A DNA stretch of 64,000 nucleotides from an uncultured Prevotellaceae bacterium (GTDB lineage Bacteria > Bacteroidota > Bacteroidia > Bacteroidales > Bacteroidaceae): the NCBI GenBank assembly GCA_902776935.1, contig CACYRS010000003.1, positions 38,919-102,918 of the forward strand, in the 5' to 3' direction. Within the stretch, counting starts at the first letter, position 1. The number at the start of each line of letters is the position of its first letter. The notes under the pieces were generated by a model. That model ran no database searches. It had not been told where the DNA came from and saw only the letters and a list, made by a program, of their open reading frames with translations. Both the position numbers and the translations under genes were made by a program. This document shows positions 55,701-62,500 of the stretch, piece by piece.

Positions 55701-58309
55701 ATAAGGAGCACCACCTGTATGTAGACCATCCCGATGTAAAACGCAACTCGAAGATATATATCGACAACCGCGACTGTGAGAGCGATGCCACGAAGAGCGA
55801 ACTCGACCTGTTGAAAGACTTCTTCGACCTCAGCGTGAACAGTGGTTCCCCCGCTGTCACAGGTCACGCTCCGCTCGATCCTCACGTCAAGGGCGGTGCC
55901 GACTTGGAATTCATCCTCAACAGCAATGTCAGTCCGAAGAAGTATACCAATTGGACACCTATTGGCGATGCTAACGGGCAGTGTTTCGAAGGGAACCTAC
56001 ATGGTGACGGCTATACCATCAGCGGTCTGAACAACTCGCTGTTCGGCAACCTCTGCGGTGAGGTTTATAACCTTGGTGTTACCGGTTCGTTCACGTCTGC
56101 TGGTGTGGTAGATACTGGTGATGGCTATGTGGAGAACTGCTGGATTAACACCACTGCGACCAGCGGTTTCCCCGCTGGCGTTAAGGCCGTCTTCGGAAAT
56201 CCAAGTGATGCAAGTCGTAAGCAGGCTGTCAACTGCTATTATCCGAACACGAAGGCGTATGCTACCAGCGATGCTCATCCTATGGCTGAGACAGCCTTCT
56301 ATAATGGTACGGTGGCTTACAACTTGAACGGCTTCTACCTCAACAAGCGTTACTACGACCACAAAGTGCCCAGTGGTTCACCCACTGGGTATAGCTACCT
56401 GAAGGATGTAAATGGTACCCTGTCAGAGAATCTGTTGACCGGCTACTATCCTGCTTCTCCAGCTGCCCAGTATGGTAATGTAGGCTATGTGGAGCGCCGT
56501 TATGCCGATGGCGACTTCGTCTATGCCGGAGGTTCTATTCCTGAGAGCTACGATGAACGCATGAGGGTAGTGACGGATGAGACAACTTCTACTGTGACCT
56601 ATGCTCCTATCTGGCCTGACGACTATATCTACTTTGGACAGATGCTGACCTATGGCCATAGTGCAGCACAGGCTCATGAGGACTGGCCGTCACGTATCAG
56701 CAAGAGCAGTGGCCGATTGCCTCTGACTGAATCGAGCAACCGCGTCTATCGTGCTCCAGCCTACTATCAGAGCAAAGAGATGAGTATGGCTCACTTCAAC
56801 CTCATGGCTTACCTGGCAGCCCATTCGGCACTTAAGACCATCACCGATACCGACCTGAAGGATGCCTATCCGAATATGACAGCCATCGACTTCGCAGGTC
56901 ATAACGATCCTACGTGGAGTCTTGGAGGAACAACGTTCTTCTATCCCCCATTGCTCGACAATGAGGATGGCCTGCTGAATATCGTCAACGAGGGTGAGAC
57001 GCCTAACCTGCTTGTCTATGCGCCAGCTGCAGAAACGAACGAGAAGACTTATAACGTGTTGACTGGCTATTTCGTAGATCCCGTCTATACCTCTTATTAT
57101 ACAGATAATAGCTCTCGTAGTGTAAGTATTGTACCCACTTCGTCTGTCCACGGTCACTTGGTACAGAGCACCCTCAAGGCCGCCAACGACCATCTGCTGG
57201 TTGACAAGCGCGACTTCAACTGTCCTATCAGTTATACCTTTGCTAATGGTAAGCGTATGTGGTATCAGCGTACGCCAGACCGTTATGTAGATACCAGCAA
57301 GGGTTGGGAAACGGTCAGTCTGCCGTTCACCGCAGAACTCGTTACTACCCAGCAGAAGGGTGAGATTACCCACTTCTACAGCGGAAGCCCCTCTGTCGAT
57401 ACGAACGGCACCAAGATAGGCCATGAGTACTGGCTGCGTGAATATGATGGGCAGAAGGCTGGCACCAATCCCCAGACAGATGGATTCTTCACAGCTGCTT
57501 GTAATTATCCTGAGGCTGCAGGCAGCGCTAAGAACGTCACCAATACCTTCCTGTGGGACTACTATTATGACAAGAATCAGCAGAAGGATGCCAATGCCGA
57601 CATCTACCAAACGTACTATAGCGAGGCACGCAATCTGTCACAATACCCACTGTTGGCAGCTGGCAATCCGTATATCATCGGATTCCCAGGCAATACCTAC
57701 TACGAGTTCGACCTCAGCGGTGAGTGGGAAGCACAGAATACGGCTGTCTCGGCTCCTGCCAAGCTCGACAAGCAGACCATCAGCTTCGTGTCTGAGACAG
57801 GCATCACCATTGGTGTCAGCGATGATGAGATGACGGGTACGACCAATGATGGCTATGTCTTCAAGCCCAACTATATGAGCAAGAAGGTTGAAGGCTATCT
57901 GATGAATGCCGATGGCAACAAGTTTAACGTTACACCGGCCGGAGGCGTTGCAGCCACACCATTCCGTCCTTACTTCCTTGCTGCATCTGCAAATGCCCGT
58001 AAGACCACCCGCAGCATCGTATTCAGCAGCGAGCAGTCGCAGATGAAGGGAGCAGATGATCATGGTGACCCGACAAAGAAGGAAATTGTTGGCGGACTGA
58101 AGTCATACACTAATAAACATAAGATCATTGTTGAGTCGTCGCTTAACTACACTGTAGATGTGCGTATAGTCAACGCTGCCGGCAACACCATAACCACATT
58201 CTCTATCGAACCAGATGAAACGGTTGAGACAGATGTGAACATATCCGGTATGTATATCATACACTCGCTGGATGGCAAGTATACGAAGAAACTCGCTGTA
58301 AGGAAATAA
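46781..58309 (+). CDS. Giant T9SS-exported repeat protein with about 35 Y/F-G-G-G-x motifs
   Basis: This 3842-residue protein begins at a TTG overlapping the previous stop (later starts, GTG 46829 and ATG 46832, are possible) with a signal peptide ending ITAQAQ. Residues about 30-1840 hold some 35 copies of a motif like VYGGGNxG or IFGGGYxx, spaced by strands such as TTINLNAG and VYIHGGEIG. This suggests a long beta-helix. Residues about 1735-2810 add a second repeat type (GxxIS-xxx-Y-xx-L). A GLUG-like stretch lies near 3055-3140 and a beta-sandwich-like part near 3500-3700. The last 60 residues (VNISGMYIIHSLDGKYTKKL, then AVRK) fit a T9SS type A sorting domain, so the protein should be exported by type IX secretion and fixed at the surface. 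The molecular function is unknown; an adhesin or fibre-tip role is inferred from its place in the fimbrial operon. Confidence 0.85.
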   Translation: MKNENLKLRYKENIISVMMLLGVITAQAQISIGGSIYGGGNAGNTGGSTKVTVYEGNLHAVFAGARMANVGGSSFVHIDGEHASDYILADYVYGGNDIAGTIGTSKSLPKELTDTVENKINNSWNSFVRISTKTNTVNNIVQETDDAQKIYVGQLFGGGNGYYDYKTTTDETGTIYTVEDKHKTTDKVVATSKTPLSVPELAKTYLEILGGSIVYAYGGGNNATITNSTVICLDNPSKVINSIKDTRITNEDEGELLTNARFQKMRINTGFSYPSSDAFQIGSFFGGNNKAPMAIRPTWNLKRGLIRNLYSGGNEGAMTHEKGILLVLNSPDLKVDNVYGGCRMADVNPAKNAIEEEIIGGVTFPAGYAARLLITAGDINNVYGGNDITGNVYGGNAVGIHSSIKGDVYGGGNGSYPYTDNSELANHDIFADLYYNPGSSSVDSLKSFRPNAESVSIRVVGTDANHPTVIGGAIYCGGNSATLHSDDPNKDLYAELKIGSYVIADKVFLGNNGENMKDEGVLEHYAKNVDDAGQVVDSGGKDFSSMDLTHKTQFEKYMDAVAMYIKPRVVFDPGYVAYSTKFGSFYCGGNVGSMKVNGAETLNFNDKVIVFDKLVGGSNDANIYAKDGLNAEYLGGLLGAPDNNGNKLTLNFNGLKIQPMRWKVERDANYDIVKDANGDVTYIRDTYGNRILEWNTISASTGKEVAPITEGTDIQSNDFDLDRRFKGGNIYGGCYNTGHVNGNVIINLNASLEDRKGADAIFDQVEQNEGEAILYGNDSYHILQRRSGVLLDKQGMDVLGKALNVFGGGYGDESEIWGSTTINLNAGYTFQIFGGGEKGAIGHGVYNSEKGKLEYSYDPIYSCYVNLKGLSEGVYRGHADDSNDMAEAEFIYGGSFEAPIAGNTVINLGNGRIFNSFAGSCNADILGHTETYIGRQADGNGNYIDGGGFPWIRDHVYGGNDLGGQILGSKDFTDRIADDVKAKVHNPQNKAKADVANASAYMEYIQGRVDYIFGGCYGDYDYKDRYFEDFTYNDGKSKPGFTKPRLNNAFVNFKANTHARNALNRIFGAGQGSLRGFGLDSMQNRSYILVEVPQTITKFQNVEIFGAGANCGLGMGVTPESLVDHQENSVDIAGQPDNASAIIDLVRGQISATYGGSFQEGVTRRTVTNVPNGSTIQLGRIFGGAYGADPMYPCDVYEAQVNYHSEGARVSRIFGGNNQADRTLYGQVNIDVPVWQNKESGYLASVFGAGYGADTWSQYTEVNLNSGARVYEVYGGGNDGKVLNTESLIKWRHDEGESFDLSLPGYETATVYQDKDNKDFHLDAGLNSPLVHAASLDGKKYNTNVHINQGATVVNYAYGGGLGADAVVSGTTYIDLLGGTVNKDLYAAGTSGAVQDLYKVGAQSSENPNGFTASSTAYIEGGSVRNVYGGGWEGNVGYTKLENDEVTENIPGETYVVIGIRQDQATLPDGYGFLKGVPAIQRNAYAGGEGGSVLGDAHITMNNGYIGYTYNTETGNYEEKVNDETWSDHVGADRLSDCGNIFGGGYDDNSSVDHSFVTMWGGTVRNSIFGGGEIATIGRGKVEESDTDNKVRELKKVYQFGGTNIKVYNGHIKRNVFGGGKGYNILGYGGVHGFYTDGYVFGSTEVYIHGGEIGTEAGLAEGYGNVFGGGDVGFVYSKGYFSTGTAAKENTGSPNHIYYKDADGNLTEDCKVVIAPMLQIKKGGSSVTFNGETYGPYDYVPTDYLNTLPADKTDAGWTNLYMGDKQTADDQTERGVHIRNAVFGGGNVSSNSESYNNATTVFGNTTATLYDVYHHDFITVGTEHTGGLYGGGNLSLVGGYRELNITNYGTDYYGLDQQISLEEYSKLTNRERAYFKLEYLCQQNVTIGGKNYKQNDRISEDEYNALPTDYKNTTYWVQYGFCSIYAGRLLNTIQRADFCGVYGSRLVLQGAKDRVADVADATEYTINRIGEVSLNQQRSVIPSDLTLKPGVATKPNPDDYDPEDYADSKNAIHGNYFGIYSGVNYLGALTSDVKFTDPRRYVDKGQTYVDKDHTYYNWKAGNLQKRDRNNGTALNQVALASGVYLELTTENSTPSNKKYGTITGIIELDLINIKKDIEGGGYVYARNEHGARTEHQEYQNVLLSEYNKQKIVGNVGWRDEARTHKRYTYDATDLKEMQTSGNFIHKSKRIVDDCYPNNGIYNDGYVKSPAHYWFIKGEVYIYDQVVSAYAGSASAYSKEVKIPLTITAGSNGKLKLLNVQPSLYAYYGDESRTSKMGSDGVKVDNESMTYKLNDVITWWDWQQLSQNEQKYFVKETRVNVDSCTIDGTPYAAGTYVLEDDKSIHPTTAWDTFQAAGHTVLDARGEAVTDLAQLFRFSNNIGHDTGYVLTLDMNSPKDWDEWYSPALQTDGDKIRKDAYVALSPEQEEKYRKGPTYRLNGASGLYGQRAYSVGEIISKETYDDYTNTVGQMSPQPEGQATAEPAYVALVDFGTTQAGNAIGKTAYDALSDKSKFAPAMICINTIQVGEEEYVLMGELVSGTEADITALAQKYKTYNNGLINADPVDDAQALEYIQSHLSNAYYINTAGNYGGQYYQAGQNYGAIKSWSTLTDDRDKFSFNYDAFDVLVDPDYHGEGYTETYYKKPYSDVKSVEYVAAYNGTGTLTYYDNDNTQHTISADQTITREEFEKVRNDQLHYTRLSVDAGSDTQKFYIVNETIINNGTPYAKGQDISKKDYNNLTDENQSKVDVVNIQKGGSTSVKHYCYEAYTPSEQFSTESGTCGQKGSIISDDVFTHNIPNYQKHFTIQGSEPTETTTLYVSRESNAKDVTSEKVISVVYQYTYYEADDEGEGVSLVNELHVLNIHLQLESGAPEIGPLTAPPAVLPGNSVGLKAPTVNPGLYEILTSGWELFNSEDDAMLHRNGEPFTINGTPLYWYQDQKVFLAFYSKTYLGKTYSNYVPLTVANYHDLDAVMKDKEHHLYVDHPDVKRNSKIYIDNRDCESDATKSELDLLKDFFDLSVNSGSPAVTGHAPLDPHVKGGADLEFILNSNVSPKKYTNWTPIGDANGQCFEGNLHGDGYTISGLNNSLFGNLCGEVYNLGVTGSFTSAGVVDTGDGYVENCWINTTATSGFPAGVKAVFGNPSDASRKQAVNCYYPNTKAYATSDAHPMAETAFYNGTVAYNLNGFYLNKRYYDHKVPSGSPTGYSYLKDVNGTLSENLLTGYYPASPAAQYGNVGYVERRYADGDFVYAGGSIPESYDERMRVVTDETTSTVTYAPIWPDDYIYFGQMLTYGHSAAQAHEDWPSRISKSSGRLPLTESSNRVYRAPAYYQSKEMSMAHFNLMAYLAAHSALKTITDTDLKDAYPNMTAIDFAGHNDPTWSLGGTTFFYPPLLDNEDGLLNIVNEGETPNLLVYAPAAETNEKTYNVLTGYFVDPVYTSYYTDNSSRSVSIVPTSSVHGHLVQSTLKAANDHLLVDKRDFNCPISYTFANGKRMWYQRTPDRYVDTSKGWETVSLPFTAELVTTQQKGEITHFYSGSPSVDTNGTKIGHEYWLREYDGQKAGTNPQTDGFFTAACNYPEAAGSAKNVTNTFLWDYYYDKNQQKDANADIYQTYYSEARNLSQYPLLAAGNPYIIGFPGNTYYEFDLSGEWEAQNTAVSAPAKLDKQTISFVSETGITIGVSDDEMTGTTNDGYVFKPNYMSKKVEGYLMNADGNKFNVTPAGGVAATPFRPYFLAASANARKTTRSIVFSSEQSQMKGADDHGDPTKKEIVGGLKSYTNKHKIIVESSLNYTVDVRIVNAAGNTITTFSIEPDETVETDVNISGMYIIHSLDGKYTKKLAVRK
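46860..52300 (+). repeat. Y/F-G-G-G-x repeat array in the giant protein
   Basis: About 35 copies of the core [Y/F]-[G/A/S/C]-G-[G/x]-[N/G/E/C] occur, often preceded by N-V, R-I or S-I and followed by x-G-x-[V/I]. Spacing varies from about 12 to over 100 residues, with the longer gaps filled by insertions. Strands of the type xTxVNLNxGxxxxVYGGG recur between copies. The copies are diverged at the DNA level. Confidence 0.75.
51990..55180 (+). repeat. Second repeat family (G-x-x-I-S-x-x-x-Y-x-x-L) in the giant protein
   Basis: At least nine sites share an Ile-Ser/Thr/Lys plus aromatic plus Leu pattern, usually after a Tyr-x-x-Gly turn: YVPTDYLNTL, ISLEEYSKL, RISEDEYNAL, VITWWDWQQL, KIRKDAYVAL, IISKETYDDY, TITREEFEKV, DISKKDYNNL and IISDDVFTHN. 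Copies are roughly 40-60 residues long where they lie side by side. I do not recognise the family. Confidence 0.6.
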
Positions 58310-58358
58310 AACTCAGAATAAAATAATATAAATTAAAAAAGTAATAATTATGAATGCA

Positions 58359-59555
58359 ATGAAGAAACTGTTTGGAATCGTTATGCTGATGATGCTCAGC
58401 ATATCAGTCAGTGCCCAAGAGCAGGTGACTGTTGACATCGGTAAGTTTGAAGGCGGTACCATCACAGAAGAGAGCCAGAGTAAAAATGAAGATGGCACCT
58501 CTGTTATTACTATCAAAGTGACGCCTGCAGAAGGATTTATCATCACAAAAAACGATATCGTTGTGATGGCAACAATCCCTGCTAAGACGCGTACTGAATC
58601 TAATAGCCCGGAGCTGGCAGAAAAACTGACACTTACCGGTGAGGACCCGGAAGACCCTTCTATAGAACGCTACTATAGCGTGACGGTCCAGGAAGGTTTT
58701 GGTGTTTGGGTAAAGGAAGCCAACTTCCATACCTCATCTCTGGTAATAGGCAGCAACACTAGGGAGATAGAAGAAGGGAAACTTGCTGGTGTAACTACCA
58801 TAACCATCAAAAACGGAGAGCAAGTTGTTTCTTTAGGTAATAATGATGTAACGGGAAAGACCGTCATTGTTCCCGGTAACCTCTATAATGAGTACAAGAC
58901 CACTGAAGGCTGGAAAGAAGCTACAATTACCGTTGATGAGAAGGAGAGCACCAAGATGGATGGAGTAAGCTTCACTGAGAACAACAACTATTCAGCATTT
59001 TTCAGCAAGGATCCTCTGAAGGTTCCGTCAGTACTCCATGCATATATGATTACAGGTCTTAACAATGACGGCAAACTCGTGCTGACAGAGGTTGGAAAAA
59101 TTATCCCTAGCGGTACGGCCGTGCTTTTGTATAGTGAGAAAATCGATGATAACGACTTCTATACCGTTGTTTCCAATCAAAAAGGTCAGGCTGCTAGTGA
59201 AAAGAACCCACTTCAGGTAGTTAATGAGGTGGGCGGAAAGGAAGTGAAGCTTGGTGAGGTTTACATGCTCTACAACGATGTATTCTATTATACTCAGGCA
59301 GGCACCATCCCTCAGAATGGCATCTATCTGGATCCCAAAGTTCTTAATGACAACGTCCAGCCTGTCATGTCAAGGGCAAGGCTGCTAATAGGTGGTACCG
59401 GAAATACCACAGGTATCAGCGACGTCATAACGAATGACAAGGCAAGAACAAATAGTGAAGTCTGGTACACACTTGACGGCCGTCAGCTCAACGGTACACC
59501 TGGCCAGAAAGGCATATATATCAGGAACGGAAAGAAGATGGTCGTAACCAAATAA
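58359..59555 (+). CDS. T9SS-exported protein sharing an N-terminal module with the next giant protein
   Basis: The protein is about 398 residues, with a signal peptide (MKKLFGIVMLMMLSISVSAQ) and a T9SS-type end in which WYTLDGRQLNGTPGQKGIYI is followed by a basic tail, a form common in Prevotella-type exported proteins. Residues about 22-125 (GGTIT, TPAEGFIITKNDI, YYSVTVQEGFGVWVKEANF) resemble the N-terminal module of the next gene's product. The middle region has no family that I recognise. An ATG at 58350 would add three residues; 58359 gives the cleaner signal peptide. It sits between two giant repeat-protein genes with gaps of about 50 and 28 bp, so it probably works with them, for example as a surface partner. 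Confidence 0.75.
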   Translation: MKKLFGIVMLMMLSISVSAQEQVTVDIGKFEGGTITEESQSKNEDGTSVITIKVTPAEGFIITKNDIVVMATIPAKTRTESNSPELAEKLTLTGEDPEDPSIERYYSVTVQEGFGVWVKEANFHTSSLVIGSNTREIEEGKLAGVTTITIKNGEQVVSLGNNDVTGKTVIVPGNLYNEYKTTEGWKEATITVDEKESTKMDGVSFTENNNYSAFFSKDPLKVPSVLHAYMITGLNNDGKLVLTEVGKIIPSGTAVLLYSEKIDDNDFYTVVSNQKGQAASEKNPLQVVNEVGGKEVKLGEVYMLYNDVFYYTQAGTIPQNGIYLDPKVLNDNVQPVMSRARLLIGGTGNTTGISDVITNDKARTNSEVWYTLDGRQLNGTPGQKGIYIRNGKKMVVTK

Positions 59556-59583
59556 GATTTGAAATAAAGATACTACACGAGAT

Positions 59584-62500
59584 ATGAGGACAAAGTTGGC
59601 ATGGATATTCACTGTGGCTCTGCTGACAATGGCAAACATTGCGGCAGAGGCACAGGTTAAAGTAATCTTCGGAGATGATGGTAAAGAATCATATTACGGT
59701 ACGGGTGGTAAAATCACGTATTCGCAGACGGACCCGGACAACGGCAAGGTGATAGTTACTATAACCGCCAGCCCAAATGAAGGCTTTACCATCAACAAGG
59801 AAGATATCCATGTCTACGAAGTCATATCTCCCAACATGACACGTGCAGGCGAGCCCCCAGTATTGGGAAAACGCCTGGACCTCGATGGTCCCAAAGGCAG
59901 CAGGTCAGAAAAGACCGATTATTCCGTTACCATCGACGCAAAATTCGGTCTTTGGGTCAAGAAGGCCGAATTCCAAGTAGATAAAAGGGACGGTGCAAAG
60001 GCAACAGCAAATCTGCCTAACGGATACTATTATTTAGGTAATGAAGCAAATAGTAATAGCGTTCCCAAATATGACAGCAACAATTTTGAGGCAAACTATT
60101 ATATGTGTCCTGCCTATTCCACAACCGTCAACGGAAACAATTATCTTGGAGGAGACGATGGGACAAAAAATCTAATAACAACGTTTAAGAGCTTTTCGGA
60201 TAACAATAAGAATCAAGGTAAAACCTACTCGTGGGCTGTTTGGTATATAGAGGCAGCGACCGGTGATAATGCGGGCTATTTTTACATCAGGCATAGAGAT
60301 ACGAGACAGTATCTTGTAGCAAACGACAACACATCTCCTGGACCAACACGTAGAAGGGTCAATCTCGGTCCTACTACCAAGCCAGATGGAAGTGATGCAT
60401 TATTCAGAATCCAGAGTGATGACAATGGAAAAACCTATTATATCTATCCAAAGGAGAAACACTTTGAGGATTCAAGTGGTGACAATAAATATTTGAGTCC
60501 ATCGAATGGTAACAAAGACTTTTTGACTGCACAAAGTCAAAATCAGACTACGGGTGGTATTTTAGGCTTATATTTTGAAAATACAAAAAACTCTGCTTGG
60601 CATTTTGTGCCAGTGCCATATGAAGCTCCTGTCATCACTAAAAAATTCGATGGTAATTTTACTATAACAGCTGGGGCAGGATCGACGATCTATTATACGA
60701 CTGATGGAACACCTCCTACCACTGATTCATATACTGGCACTGGAACAACTCCGGTCAATGTCAGTCAAACAGAAGACATGACAGTTATTAAGGCCATTGC
60801 AAGTTCTGATGGATATGCCCCTTCGGTGGTGACCACCTACGAACTTCCCAAGTGCGATATGCCTGTTATTTCGATTAGTAGTGGCACCGTCACCATCTCA
60901 ACAACTACTGAGGGAGCCTCTATTCGCTATACAGTTGACAATACTGCCCCTACGTCATCTTCAACACTTTATAATAGCCCCTTTTCTTTAGGCAGTATTG
61001 TTGTAATTAGAGCTATTGCAGTAAAAAAGGGCTATGCCAAATCAGAAGAAGCCTCTTATATGGACTTTAAGACCGTCAGTTCATCAAGTGAGATGAATAA
61101 CATGAGTGGGCTGTATCGTCTTGCCAATGGATTTACCTCTTCGGCTGCTATCGGCACGGAAAGCGAACCATTCAAAGGCACTATCGACGGCCAAATGAAT
61201 ACAATCTCTGGTCTCGACCATCCACTGGTGGCCTATGCTAATGGTGCTACCATCAAGAATGTTATGCTGAAGGGTGTCCAGATTAGTGGTAGCGGCAATG
61301 TGGGTGCTATTGTAGGAGAGGCAAGTGGATATACTCGTATCTACAACTGTGGTATCCTGCCAAGTGACAATAAATATGAAAATGAAAGTTCATACGTATC
61401 AAGTTCAGACGGCAACTGTGGCGGTTTGGTTGGTTGGCTGAAAGACGACTCTCGAGTCATCAACTGCTTCAGCTATGCTAACATCACTGGTGGTACGACG
61501 GTAGCCGGTATTGTGGGATATAATGATTTCGCATCAACCGCAGAAGAAACTGACGGGAAATATACTAAGCTTAAGACTGCTGTTGTGAACTGTATGTTCT
61601 ATGGTAACATTACAGGTGGTACAACACGATATCCAGTCTATGGCGGCAATAAGATTCTAAATAACACAGCTACCGGTATCAACAACTACGACTTCTATCG
61701 TGCAGAGGCTAACTTAGGTTTGGCAGATAATAGCCACTACAACTGCTCATGGCCAGCCCAAGAGGAATACCTCACTAAATATGAATACTATCGTTACCTT
61801 CTGAACAGTAACCGCGAACTCTGTGGCTGGTGGGTAGGTGCACCTTCTGCTCCGAGCGGAATGCCCACCACGGATGTTCAAGCTGTGCCAAAGGATGCCT
61901 CGCTAATGGCAAAATGGGTGCTTGACCCCAGCATAGCACCATATCCTATATTGAAGGCTCCTGGAAAGTATTACTCAGCGATTAATCAAGACCCCGACAA
62001 TCGTATTAATCCTGTTAACAAGACTTGGGAAAGTCGCCCGACTTCTGAAAATACGATTATGACCAAAGCAGCCCCCGACACCGAGGGACAGAAATTAGGA
62101 AGTATCACCGTCACCATCAATAAAGGAGGAAGTCTTAGTGGTTCAAGCAGCAAAAGCATCCCTATCACTGCGATGGATATTGAAAATAACGACTTCTGCT
62201 ATGGTAAAATACAGTTGCCTTATTATAACAGTATCTTTGGTGACCCCAATAGTAGTGACTGGACTACAAGATATGGTGGCAACTATGGAGACAAAGTCGT
62301 TGTTGGTTGGGAAATCACAAGCGTGACAGGTGGCACAGAAGGTACTCTTGTTAAAGACTGGCAAACCGGTTACAACTTCGCTGACCGTGATTGTACGAAT
62401 AAGGACAAGGAGCGTGTCTTTGCTCAGGGAGGCTATTATTATGTGCCAAACGGAGTGACAGCAATTAGCATCACAGCAAAGTGGGCGGATGCGACTTATC

